Shown: positions 44,785-57,494 of the stretch, piece by piece
Position numbering within the stretch: the stretch's first letter is position 1
Layout of the letters: every line of letters starts with the position of its first letter
DNA from: Psettodes erumei
Taxonomy: Eukaryota; Chordata; Actinopteri; Pleuronectiformes; Psettodidae
Length of the DNA: 64,000 bases
Assembly: GCA_016785225.1 (NCBI GenBank)
Contig: JAFBJZ010000617.1
Span: forward strand, 584,001-648,000
Direction: 5' to 3'
Translations under genes and position numbers: made by a program
The notes under the pieces: generated by a model
What the model was told of the DNA's origin: nothing
What the model saw: only the letters and a program-made list of their open reading frames with translations
Databases searched by the model: none

Positions 44785-45767
44785 TTCTCCGGAGGTCTCA
44801 GGTGCGGTGTCGGGTCGCTGAGCCCGAGGAGAGAGCAGGATGCGCCGGGCCGTCCGACGTCAAACTCCGCCAGACGCTCAAGAGAGACGGCGGAGCGCGG
44901 GGGTCTCGGTGAATGCAGCGGACTCTGGACCGGACCCGCCTCCAAAAAAAAAACCCCGGCAGATCCGCGGTCCGCAGTCACATCCGTTTCTCTGCGAGTT
45001 CCAGACCCGAGCCGAGCCGAGCCGAGCCGAACCGAGTGCGCGCTGTGCAGCTGCACCAGGAGTGGCCACCGTCACGGTCAATATATTCGGTATAAGCCAC
45101 AGTCAGTGTGGGCAGAGCCTAGCCCACTAAATGATAATCCGAACCGGGACTGGGAAGATGCAAAAAAAACCCCCCAACAATTAAAACGACCGGCACCGGT
45201 TCTGTTCGGTGGAGACACCAGTTCTTCTCGTCCCACTGTAAGGCTGAAAATATCACTTAACTTAAAATAATGAAGAAAAAATTAATGTTTTAAAAAAACA
45301 GGTTTGACTTCCTGCTTTTGAATTAGATTAGATGAGGAACCCTTAAGAATCTTATTCAAATAATAAATTAATTGATTAATTATAAATTGAATTGTGATTC
45401 ATCTTGATCTTGAGCCTTTGATACAGATTAAAAAAAATATGGATGATGATCATGGATCATTTCATATAAAGTTTGATGGTCGGTCAAACAGTGGAATTAA
45501 TTAGATGAGACGAATAGACAGGGTGTTCTGTGACGTACCTTGGTTCCTTCTCCACCAGCAGATGGAGCCAAAGCTGAGGTGGTGTTGCTGCTCGCGTGCA
45601 GCTCACCACCACCACGCACCGACTTCCACAGAACAGAGGAAATGAGCTTAGCAAAAAAAAAAAAAAAAACTTGACACATAAGAGCAAGTCATTTAGCAGC
45701 CGTCATGCATCACATTTAGGTTTCCTGTGCGTGGAGGGCTGGTCTACAGACGCTCTGGGCCGGCAGT
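44785..45767. other. divergent promoter region of olfml2b and niban1
   Basis: Just under 1 kb lies between the two start codons. The olfml2b side (44785-45060) is CpG-rich and includes a (GAGCC)n run near 45010-45030. The middle is AT-rich. No coding exon is recognised. Confidence 0.5.
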
Positions 45768-46216
45768 ATGGGAGCATCTTCCTCTGGCTTGTTGGACGAG
45801 GCCAAAATCAGCCACATCAAAGGTAAAACCAAGAGTTCGCTCCTTTTTTCTTTTCTTTTCTTTTTTACTCCAGCCGTTCACGAGGACTCGGCATCTCCAA
45901 CCTGCTCGGGACAGGAGAGGACGGCGTGAGGACGAGTAATGGGGGCGTGCAGGTCGGGCTGACGCTGGCAGATGTGCTGTAGTTCCATCATCCAGCTGTG
46001 GCAGGGTGGGGGGAAAGTGTGGAGAGAGTTGTGTAGCAGTAGATCAGATAATTGTTTCCCTGTGAGCTTGTTGTTGTACCGTCTCCACCTGACTCGATGG
46101 CTCTTAGACTGTCAACTTGTGTTCAAGCCAAGTGTTGAGTGTCGGCACTAGATGTTAACATCAAGTAAAAAAAATACACAGTTTGTGTACTTTAAAGAGG
46201 GTTCGTTAAGTCCTGA

Positions 46217-46265
<49 letters not shown>

Positions 46266-46348
46266 TGTGGTGTTTCATTGGGCTACATTCAGTTTTTACA
46301 TGCATGCACAGTGGTCCTTATTAGACAGGAAATGGGTGTGTGGGTGTG

Positions 46349-46413
<65 letters not shown>

Positions 46414-49400
46414 GGGGGTCGTTATATGGCACTGCCCTTAACCACCAGGCCACCACAGCAACATTTTTTTTTAATGGGGTGTCACCAAACTTCTTATTTA
46501 ACATGTAACAGAAATGCGTTGATGTAACATCGCGATTGTTTTTAACTTCAGTCCAACTCTGACTTTAAAACCAAAACAACAAAAAACATAAGAAATGGAA
46601 CAAAACAAAAAAAAAATCCCATGTGAGTCGCTCTTCTCCGTGTGCATTCCTATACATGTTATCAACACGCTCACATCCGGTCACTTCATTTCCACGGCAA
46701 ACTCCTATGTAATTACACCCATTTCCAACTATTACATTATTACGGCTTGTCTGATCTCCGTGTGTGTGTGTGTGTGTGTGTGAGATGAAAGCCAGTCCTA
46801 CAGAGTGTCCCAATGAATACGTGATAGTGGCCACACACTGTAAACAAGTGATAAACAGCAGATTAGGACTGAGTCTCATCTAAACACACGAAGAGCGATC
46901 TCTCTCCTGCACTCTGTCGTCCAACACACCACTAAATAATCACGCTGCAGATTATGTAATCTGGAGTTTTGTATGTGTATTGATACAGAGTCAGAGATGT
47001 GTTTGTCTGATAGACATGTTAACTGAGGTTTCACGACTGCATGTGCACTAAGTAAGTTACCTAATCTGTTGCTCATATAGAAATGTGTATTTGTGCAGTT
47101 TTAATAGATACTTTTTCCTCAAAGAAAGATAAATCTGTTACTGTGCGTGTGTACCACTGGTTTCTTGCAGTAAAAAGCATCTGAGATGATTCATTCAGTT
47201 CAGTTCTGAGTTTGAAGGGAATTTATTATTTGATCAAACTTTGACTTTCTTGTTTTGTCGTTTCTGTTTGCGTCCAGGACTTGTTGACGGCACGTTCCAG
47301 AGCTTCGGCGTGTTCTACCGTCAGCAGTACTCGTCAGCCTACTTCGGACACTTGCACCAGGAGGTGGAGCCCAAGAAGGAGGGCAGGGGCCTGTTGTTGA
47401 CACAGAGGGTAGGGGTCCCATCAGTCAATCAATCAATCAATCAATCAATACTGCTTTGCTCTGGCTCTGTATTCAAGTTGGCTGCAGCTGTGAACGTCTG
47501 TTTCTCCCTCTTTGTGCATGTGCACAGCCTCAGTATCCTTCAGAGGAGGTGCTGCACCAAGGCAACGTCAGGTTCTCCTGCTGGGACGAGCAGGGAAAGA
47601 AATGGCGCGAGCGTTACGCCGTCTTCAGGAGAGACTTCAGGGTGGAGATACACGAAAACGTGGAGGTAACGCCTTCGCCTGCACACGCTCTGCGCGTGAA
47701 ACACACACACGACATTGCTGTTCTCCCTGTGTGAAAGTGTGTCTGTGTTTGCGCCTGGAGACTTTCAGTCGAGGCTGCGCCCCGAAGTTGGTCCTCCAGC
47801 CAGCGGGGGGCAGCGTGCTGACCACAGAGGAGGAGTCCCGAGCTCACCTGGAGCAAATCTGCAGCGGGATACTCAATGGTAGCGAGAAAAGTCCTTTTCT
47901 ACATACCTACAATGTCTAGCAAATAGCATGTTAGCACCCGGATGTCAACAATCTGCAATGACAGCGATTTTAATGTGCACACAAAAAAAAAAGAAGTGTT
48001 AAGCAGCTACACTTTGGTTGAAGGTGTGAACCGCGACAAACGTTCTGTCCCACCGTTATTATATTATTTATCAAGAGCGTCTGAGAAAATGCAGCCACAT
48101 GTGTAACGCCGCCCATCTGTGTGTGTCTCCAGGAGTAAAGGAGGATTCTTCTTCGGTGGTGTCAGCTCCGGAAGCGTTTGCTGTGTATCTGCACCTGCCT
48201 TACACGGGCCACACCTGCTTCTTGTTCCAACAGGAAGAGGAAAGAGATCACTTCCTGTCTGCCCTGAAGACCTGCATCAGACACCGCAACCTGGGTACAA
48301 CACTCGCCTGTTTTTACTCTCAGTTTTATCTCTGTACGCGGTCTGTTCGGACGAGAAGAAACGACACAGTGACATCATAAAGTCGCTCCACCTTAGGGGT
48401 GGTGGCGGTGTTTTCCCACAATGCACTGCAAAACCAGAGACGAGGAGTCGCATCAGGAACCCGAAGGAATAGTTTTCAGAAACAGCGTTTAACTTTAGGA
48501 TCAGAGTTCGAGACATTTTAACCTTTGCGTTACATTTATTTGTCCGCGGGTTTGTGTGTCGCTGTTCACCGCACACCCCTTCACTAATCATCATCATCCT
48601 CATCATCATCATCATCAACGAGCCGAAGTCTGCCTGTTGGCATTTCTCACGCTATCTGTTCCTGCCACGTCCGCTTGTCTTCCGTCTCCCAGTTGATCTT
48701 CTGCCTTCGCCAAAGTTTAGAAAAAAAAAATGCTAAAAACCCTAAAAAGAATAATTTACTTACCGCTGAAGTTTTTTAATTTGGATCAAACTGATCATGT
48801 GCAACATTACAAGCCTTCAGTCGTATCTGGTTGAATGCGCTTATTTTTAGCGGTCGCAGTGACATCTGAGTCATAACCACCAACCACCCCGCTGCACCGA
48901 TGGCGTGAGGCGCTCATCAGACGTCTGTCACGCCAGATGACAGTTTCCATCTCGACAGATAAAAATATTAAAGCTGTTGACTTCCTGTGTGGTTACCTAG
49001 GATACAAAAACCCCAATGTACACCCTGCAGTGTAGCTCAGAAGGTTGCGAAAACCCGGCGTGTCACATCTGCACAGCTGCCACAGGAAACGACCGGGCAC
49101 CACTGACTGGTTCCTTTACAACGTAATGTCATCGAGATGTTGTTAAAGTAATACAGTAATATTATTTAAAGATAATATTCTCACTTTACTGCTCGTGGTT
49201 ACTTGAAGGAGTTAATTGTGACGGTGTCGCCATCCTCTGCCCACAAACATAACGAGACGCTGCAACGAGGTTTAAATGCAAAAAATATCAGAGGTGACAG
49301 ACAACTGATCCAGAAAATGAATGAATGAGCGATTTCCATGCGTTACGGCCTTGAAATAATAATTTTTAAAAAACAAATATATGTTACACCTTTTAAACCT

Positions 49401-49670
49401 GAAATTTCAAATCTAAGCTTTAGAAGATTATGATTACTTGCTGACTATCTTATTCCTAATTAGGCAAAACGTAATAGCTGAGGTCCCGGTTCAGGTCAGT
49501 GTGATTTATTGTGACGGGGAAGCGGCGCTCAGCGCTGGACGAGCTTTCTGTTCCTCAAATTCCTCCCATCAGTTAAGGAAGGAAAAAACAAAAGGCGCGA
49601 AGGCCTCATGGGGAAGTGGTCCAGCGAAGATACAGTAATGTGACACAGCAGAGGAAAAAGCAGAACACAA

Positions 49671-49710
<40 letters not shown>

Positions 49711-50738
49711 AACAGATGTGTTTTTAACAACCGCTGAGCTCCAGGGTAGAGAAGCAAAAGATAGACCAGACTTTGGGTACACACGCAGCACTTGTCAACA
49801 GGATATATAAATCATTTGTTTGGGTCTTTTCATAGGATTTATTAAAAAATAAATAAAATCAGCGGCCGTATGTGTTAAATCCACAAAACCTCCCGATGCC
49901 AAAAAAATAGGAACAGGAAAAAGGAAGGCCTGATGTCATACAGCAGCCCCGCGATTAAAACCACCACCGTAAAAGGAACATTAAGTCATATTGTCGTGTA
50001 ACATTGTTCCCTGTTATTGCAGTTTGTGCTGTATAGATTCTGCAGGTTAATAATAATAATTTCCCACCGGAATCATAACCGCTGTGCGTCCACACTTCCT
50101 GCAGACCCCTGGTGCGAGTCATCCTATGAGAGCCAGGCGTTCGTCCGGGCCTTCCGACTGTCCCGCCAGGACAAGGGACGCTATGACTCCTGGGAAATCC
50201 TGCTGGGCACCGAGGAACAAGTCAGCGGCCGCGCATCACACGCCTCGGCTGTACGTCTGCCCCCGGCGCTTTGTCCGCTCGCTCAGTCGGCTGGGTTTTT
50301 TTTCCCACCCCCCACGCGCAGGTGCTGGCCTCCCAGGTGATGGAGGAAGTGTTGCCGTGGTTACAGGGCCAGCTCCAGTCCAGACTGAAGGGCAAGAAGG
50401 CCGACAGGATACGGCAGTGGTTGGCCGTGAGTTAAACTAACGCTGTTTTTTTGATTGTGTACGCACACCGCAGCGTTTTACACAACTGCTGAGTCTGGTG
50501 TGTTCGTTACGATGTGTTCAGACAGTGCAGGCCACGCACGCGATGGTGCTGGAGCTGCTGACGGTGAGTTTGCAGGCGCTACGGCTGCAGTGTCGCCAGA
50601 CGGCGTTAGCCAATCAGACGCTCGTCAGGTCCAACCTGGACCAGATCGTGTCGTCTCGCTGCTTCCTGGAGGAGAAAGTCAGAGGTGCAGCAACGGAGCT
50701 TTAACCCCAAACGTTTCAACCTGTCGACTCGTCTAGTG

Positions 50739-50777
<39 letters not shown>

Positions 50778-51261
50778 GCAGTGTGCATATGTGAAGAAGC
50801 AGAGAAAGTGTACAGCGAGTCGGTGGCACCCTACATGTCCTCCATCCTGGAAGTGCTAACAGAAAACATCAGCGCGGGGATTCAGGAGATGCATCGCACA
50901 CTGCGCACGCAGATGGACTCCACCCTCACACACACACCTGGAGGGACGGAGGAGACAAAGCAGGTGGGAGAGACGTCTCTCTAAAGCGGATTTTATTTTT
51001 GCAAACTTTCCTTGTTGCTCACAGTTGTGGTTCCGTGTGCGTGCGTTGCGCAGGCCTTGTTCACGCTGCGCTCCGTCAGTCTGGATCAGTGCTACAGGCG
51101 GGTGAAGAACCTGACGGAGATACTGAAAGACTTGAAGCAGCGGTTTGGACTGAGCAGCGCTGAGAGGCTGGTCCACTCTGCACATCTGGAGATGGAGCAG
51201 GTATGAACCTGGTCAGGGATCCTGAGCAAAACAGGAAAAGGTCTGAGCCTCAATGTGTTTG

Positions 51262-51298
<37 letters not shown>

Positions 51299-51481
51299 TT
51301 CCAGTTGTTTGACAGCGCCGTGTACACCTTAGAACTCTTCCTCCAATCATCAGCCAGACTGCAGCCTTCTCAAATCCCTGTCAAGATGGAGAGAGCTAAG
51401 GAAAGAGTATTAAAGGTAAATAATTACATCGCCGAATATCAAATGATTTCAACACTTATGGAGGATTTTTTTTTTTAGAAA

Positions 51482-51516
<35 letters not shown>

Positions 51517-51682
51517 CAGCAGCTGGACTACGACAGCAGAGTGGTCCAGAGGAGGCTCTATCAGGAAGCCCTGCTGGAGATCACCCTGCCCGCACTCACC
51601 AGGAGGATGGATGGGAAGTGGAAAGCCGTACGTCGAACTCACGGCTGCAGTCTGTCCCCCTGTGTCTCACTGGAGTATTAAA

Positions 51683-51714
<32 letters not shown>

Positions 51715-53249
51715 TTCTTCTGTGTCCAGGAGCTGCAGCAGTTCGAGCAGTACATCTTCTCCGACTACAGCAGCTTCATCCTGGTTCACAACGTCTACGA
51801 CGACGTGCTGAGAAACATCCTCAGCAAGGAGATAGAAACGGGTAAACGCAGTGGAATGAGTTGGAGGTTGTGTTAAAACACTGTGTTGTGTTGTCGACAC
51901 ACAAAGTTAAGTTTTAACTTCCAATCCTGCTCTCCTCAGTGGTCCAGGACGCCGCCAGTAAGACGAGCAACAATCTGTCGCTGGACGTTTCCGAGCTGGT
52001 CATCAGTCAGTACAGCCTGCTGGGTCAGACGCCTCCGGACTCGGCGCCGGGCAGCCCGGCCAGCTGCGCTCGACGTTCTTCCTCGGCTGCTCCCTGTGAA
52101 GCTGGAGAACCCGCCCCCTCAGTGGAGGAGGAGGAGGAGGAGGAGGAGGGAGCTCAGACGGCCGAAGCTCTCCCGCAGAGCGATGACCCAGAATCAGAAG
52201 ACAAATCTGAACCGGGTCCCGCTCCGAGTTCTGGCGGGAGCGCCGCGGTTCTGTCTCCTGTGATCATTGTGACGCAAGAGATCGATGAACCTGCGAGCGA
52301 GGGGTCGTCTTCCCTTGAGGAAACCGGCGAAGACGTCCGACGAGGAGCCGACATGCCACCGGCGACGGAGTCGACGACCTCCGCCGAATCTTCCAAACCA
52401 GCAACTGCCGACTCCGACGCCCCTGCTATCCCAGAATCCACCAGTCCCATCCCAGATGCTCCTGAGCCAGTCTTGATTTCAGCCGAATCTTCCAACCAAT
52501 CAACAGCTGAGTCTGTTACAGCTGTTACGTGTGAGGTGGGACCACCTGACCCCCCTACCGTCCCAGAATCCACCGATCCCATCCCAGATGCTCCTGAGCT
52601 GGTTGGGGCAACTGCAGCCGATTCTTCCAACCAAGCGACTGCTGACTCCGGTGCAGCTGTTGCATGTGACGTAGCGTCACCTGACCCGCCTACTGTCCCA
52701 GAATCCACCAGTCCCGTCCCAGATGTTCCCGAGCCCTCGGTGTCCGCAGATGTCCCAGCTCGAAGCGCTGAAAGCGATCGATCCGATCGATCCAGCCCGA
52801 TGAAAATCAGCCTGGAGTCGCTCAACGCGGCGATCGGTGGCAACTCCGCAGCAGCTTCGGGGACTCAGGCGCAGCAGACGACTGACAGAGCCGTCTACTT
52901 GACCGGAGGCATTAAGGACAGCTGGGTGAAGGAGGAGAAACGGAAAGAGGCAGCAGCAGAAGAGAGGACTGAAGGAGGGGCGGATGACGGAGAGAAAGGC
53001 GGCGAGCCCGAGGAAAGGAAAGGAGATGAGGAGGAGGAGGAGGAGAGCAGGAGGAGAGCAGAGAATCAGGGAGAAGACAAAGTGGAAGAGGAACCTCTCC
53101 TCAGCCCTCAGCCAATGGAATCGCAGGCAGGAAGCTCTGCCGAGCTGCCATTGGACAGTGTGGCCCTCATCAGGGAGCTTGTGACGGAGGTCACTGAGGT
53201 GGAGATAGCAGTCGGGCCCAGTGGCGACGCCCCCGACTCGTTGCCGTGA
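45768..53249 (+). CDS. niban1: Niban apoptosis regulator 1 (FAM129A-like)
   Basis: A cytoplasmic, stress-responsive PH-domain protein; in mammals it modulates translation and apoptosis. Exons: 45768-45822, 47278-47408, 47528-47665, 47761-47878, 48133-48294, 50105-50220, 50322-50426, 50522-50684, 50782-50963, 51054-51200, 51305-51415, 51520-51627, 51730-51841, 51940-53249; all phases join to 985 residues (human 928). The start MGASSSGLLDEAK keeps Gly2, a myristoylation-type N-terminus. A PH-like region follows at about residues 65-200 (WREYRYAV-type motif seen as WRERYAVFRRDFRVEI), then a helical core. The last exon is a long acidic, low-complexity tail with a repeated ESTSPIPDAPEP segment and Glu runs. 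The acceptor of exon 12 may instead be at 51517, adding one Gln. Family is sure; niban1 rather than its paralogues rests on the N-terminus, long acidic tail and 1q synteny. Polyadenylation signal at 53451-53456. Confidence 0.92.
46213..46262. repeat. (GT)n(TA)n compound microsatellite
   Basis: GT then TA tract in niban1 intron 1. A second, pure GT tract of about 60 bp is at 46349-46410. Confidence 0.9.
52370..52750 (+). repeat. intragenic repeat coding the Niban acidic tail
   Basis: Three diverged units of roughly 110-135 bp in frame, each containing AESSNQ/TADS-like then VPESTSPIPDAPEP-like residues. The second and third units are the most similar (PDPPTVPEST in both). Confidence 0.8.
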
Positions 53250-53624
53250 CGACCGTAGCTCCCGACTGAGGCAGCGCAGGAAGTAAAATCCAGTACCTGT
53301 ACCAGTATTACTGCAACAAATTTTTTATACTACTACTACTACTACTACTACTACAACGTCCTGAAGAATCTATTTTAAGAAGTTTTTTTCTCGAAAAGCT
53401 TTTTTTATTACTTCTGCTGTTGTAAGAGTAACATTTTGAGTTTTCTTTTCAATAAAGATGTTAAAACTCCACGTCGTCACTTCAGCAGCCGTCATTCAGG
53501 CTCGTGTTCGCGGTCACGGAAACCAAAACAGCTGAAAGGTGCTAAACTGCTCGCTACAGCTTCAGCGTGGTTCCCCTTTCACTTTCACAGCGACAGCGAG
53601 GGAAGTAATGATATGAAATGTGCC

Positions 53625-53630
53625 TTTATT
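53625..53630 (-). terminator. probable kifap3 polyadenylation signal
   Basis: AATAAA on the minus strand about 730 bp past the kifap3 stop. The niban1 signal on plus is at 53451-53456, so the convergent transcripts would end within about 200 bp of each other. Confidence 0.45.
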
Positions 53631-54359
53631 TATTAAGAACCTGTAAGTGAAAGACAGCGAGAGATGTGTAGTCCAGTACTTTGTTTACAATGTCTTCTTA
53701 AAGTTAAATTCAACTATTATAAAAACACAATAATATACAGACTGTGGCTTGACAATAACTTAAAACAAAAACATGCATCAAAATTTAAATCTATGTGCAA
53801 AAAAATGCCTAAAAGTCATAACAGTATGTAGCTGTAACAGTGCGTATGTATGACTCTCCTCAGTTAAGTGTCGCGTCGCGTCGTCCATGGCACAGTGTAG
53901 TTTTGGTTTTGAAAAGTGTGTTTATATCCGCCCGGGAAAATGACGCTTCAACCTCATCGACCTCGATCCGCTCGAGCGAGTGCGACGCTGAAACGCCGAA
54001 GGGTTCGGCGAAAGCGAAGCGCAGCACGAGGATCGACGGCGACGACGCGGCGCCCGCTCTACAGTGGTGTGATTTGTGTAACATCGTGTGGGTCGGACCC
54101 GAGGAGGTGACAAATACTCATTATTACATTCAGAACGCGTGCACGTATGACTGGAAATGTAAAGTGTGTCACATTCTTTGAAACAGGCGGCCAGCGAGGA
54201 AGACTTTGTCCAACAGAAACGTGAAGGAGCAAAACGGGCAAAGAAAGGTGGAAGCCCGCCGCGTTTAATATTCTCCTGAGCGCCTCCTCGCGACGCCACG
54301 ACGACGACACCCTAGCGGTGAGAAGTCGTATCGGTGGACATGCATCGGGCCGCGGGCGT

Positions 54360-55299
54360 CTACGAGTACTGGTAGAAGGGCTGCTCGTCGGGTCTGAAGC
54401 CGTAGGCGGTGGCCGGTCGCCCGGGCGACGAGCTGGTCTGGTCGAAGACGTCTTTGTCGTCTCTGGAACGGACATAAACGTTTAAAACTGGCTCTCGCCT
54501 GAGCGTCGCGCGTCCGGGGGGGAAGGTCGCGGTCGACTCACTCTGCGTGGTGCGCGTCTCCGTTGTGAGCCTGCAGGTCGCTGAAGAAGTCTGGGCTGAG
54601 CGAGCCGTCTGCCGGGGTTATTCCGTCTGAGGACAGGTGGGAGGACAAAGTGAACGCGCGGCGGCTTTTTCGCGGCCTCGGGTTCGTCTCCGGGGCGCCG
54701 GCGTTTACCTGCGCTGTAGAACAGATCCGTCCTGTCGTTGTCGTTGTCGTACAGATACGCCTCGGACTCGTCGGCCTGGCGGCTCTCCACCATCTCCAGC
54801 CACTGGTTGTTGTGGAAACGGAACTTCTCGGACTGGATCTTCCTCCCCCACTCCTCGTCGTACACCTGGAAGACGGCGGGAAAGAGGAAGTGAAAGAAGG
54901 AGGAGCTCCAGGGGAGCGAGTTTGTGTGTTTTTACAGCGACGAGCTTTTTCGCTTACAGCGATGATGTCGAGGGTGTTGTCGCACACTTTTCGGATCTCG
55001 GCGTTCTTGTCGTGCATCAGGTCGATCAGGTAGGCGGGAGCCTCTGGAGAGAGGTGGGTTAAAGGGAAACCTGCAGAAAATCATTTGGCGGTGGACAACA
55101 TTTTAAAGGCGAGGTCGAAGCAGTGCACTCTGGGAAGGATACGGGTGTCTTTGATGATGACGTCTCGCGTGGCTTGGTGAAAAACCATCTGATAGAAGAC
55201 GTAGACGATCTGGCACACAAACTCGTCGTCCTCCTGTTGGGCTGCATTTAACAGGCGGGCGCAGGTTAAAATGTCGGCCATTTCTCAACATCTGGAACA

Positions 55300-55346
<47 letters not shown>

Positions 55347-57413
55347 CGTTCAGCAGCTCGATGAGCGCGGGGATAATGCCAGACTTAGCCAACATGACGG
55401 CGCAGGCGTCGTCCATGGAAACCGTTCCAATCATTATCACCACCTCCAGGATGAGGTCATCCTCCGCTGAGCCTGAAACACACACACACGAAGAAGAAAC
55501 GGGCGTCAGGAGATGAACGCTCACCCTGCGCTTCCAGTCCTGACACGTTTGTGGGTCTTCTCGCACACGTGCAGCACGTGAGGTGAACTCTGGATCACAC
55601 GTTCTCTTGACCGACTGCAGGAGATCCGGATCCAGGATCTGCCACGCGGGTCCGACTCCTACCCGGCTTGAGTCTGTCTTTGAGGTAAGGCACCAGGTTG
55701 TACTCCTTCAGCAGCAGCTCCCAGTCCAGGTCTGGGATGGTGAGGTTGGCCAGCGTCCCCAGACACTCCAGAACCCACTCCTCCTCTTCCTCCGCACGGA
55801 TCTCTGCAGCCAGGTCGCCCACGTAGTTCTGACGGAGAAGAAAAGAGGGAAGAGATGAGATCGCTGCAGCAACGAGCGTCTGTGCAAAACCAGCTGGAAG
55901 CGCGTAACTCACGATGAAGAGCGGTTTGGTGGGTCCGTCGTGTTGCGAGATGTTCCGGATCATCTTCATCAGCAGGCAGTCTTTGGTCTTCAGAGCTCTC
56001 TTCATGAGCATCTTCAGCCCGTTGCCTCCAGACAGAGAGAGACGGACACAGACCGTGAAATGAGACGCAGGGACGAGTCTCACAGCCGGCGACGCTAAAC
56101 GTACCTTCACACATGAGTTGTGCGTTCTTCTTGTTCGCAGCCAGGTTGATGCAGATGGAGATGAGCTCCGCCTCCATCTCCTCCTCGCTGCACTCGAACA
56201 GCATTTGCATGAGCTGGACGCAGACGCACAAAATCACAAGAGGTCCGGCCCCTGGCTTCACAGCTGTGAGTGTGTCTGAAGGATTTTGTGCGGCTGTTGT
56301 CGTACCTGAGGTATGCAGTCCGTGTAAACGAACATGCCCTTGAAGCGGTCGTCGATGCTGATGTGATACAGGATGCGCATCACGACCTGGCGGTTGTTCT
56401 CGTCGCCTGCGTGACAGCAGATGTCGGTTCAGAAAGGTTTTGTGCGCAGACGCCGCGTGAGGTCGTATGTCGGCGCGTAGATTTACCCAGCAGGCCCGTC
56501 ATTTTGGGCAACAGTCCGACTTCCACCATCTTGGCCCTGAGGCCAGAGTCGAAGGAGAGGTTGAGCAGCAGGCGCAGAGTCAGGTTCAGCAGATCTTCGT
56601 GGGCGCAGGGAACCAGGCGAGCCAGGCGTTCGATCGTGTCCACCTCAGCCTGCAGCCACAAAAACAACCGCACGGAAACTAACACAGTAAATATTCCACA
56701 ACATTAATCATTCCATCCGTACAGGGAAGACGGAGCAAGGCTTGATCCCTGCTGCTCACCATGTCGTTCTTGTTCTCCAGGAAGATGGACAGCTTTTTGA
56801 GGAAGGAAACCACCAGCACCAGCAGCTCCTCGTCATCCCGCTCCAGGACTTTGACCAGGAGGCCCACGATGTTTTTGTTCCTCATCTTCAGCTCCGTCCT
56901 GGTGTCCTCGGCCAGGTTCAGCAGCAGGTAGAGAGACACTGGGACGCAGGGAGAGAGACGGAGGGGAGGTTTTATTCTGTATTGAATAACGCTGATTAAT
57001 CATTTTACAAAGTGTCAGAGGTGGGTGTTAAGGTCAAAGGTCAGCCTACCTCTGAGCAGCTGCTCCTGCTTGGCCCGGAGGCCTTGGTATTTCCTCAGAG
57101 CTTTGTCCTGGTCTCTCCTCAGAGATCCGTTCTCTGGTGCCGACTCATGTGCACGGGACGGCGTTGAGGAAAAATGCACAAATCAGTGAGCGTGAGGGCA
57201 GACGTACGAGAGGGAGGCGGGACGCAGCGGGACGCCAAAGGATATAAGCTTTGTTTTTCATGTGCAGCTCCTCGCACCACACGTCGTGTCTCTTCAGCTC
57301 GTGCTCCACCACGCTCATGCACAGGGCCCCGATTTTATAATGACTCACCACGCTGTGGAACTGGGAGAAACTGGGGAGAGGACGAGGGGGGTGAGAGGAC
57401 GAAGGAGAACAGC

Positions 57414-57494
<81 letters not shown>

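Noticed and set aside
52154..52843. 229-codon minus-strand Ser/Gly/Ala-rich frame
   Set aside because: It is the antisense of the repeated, biased niban1 tail exon; there is no independent evidence of a gene.
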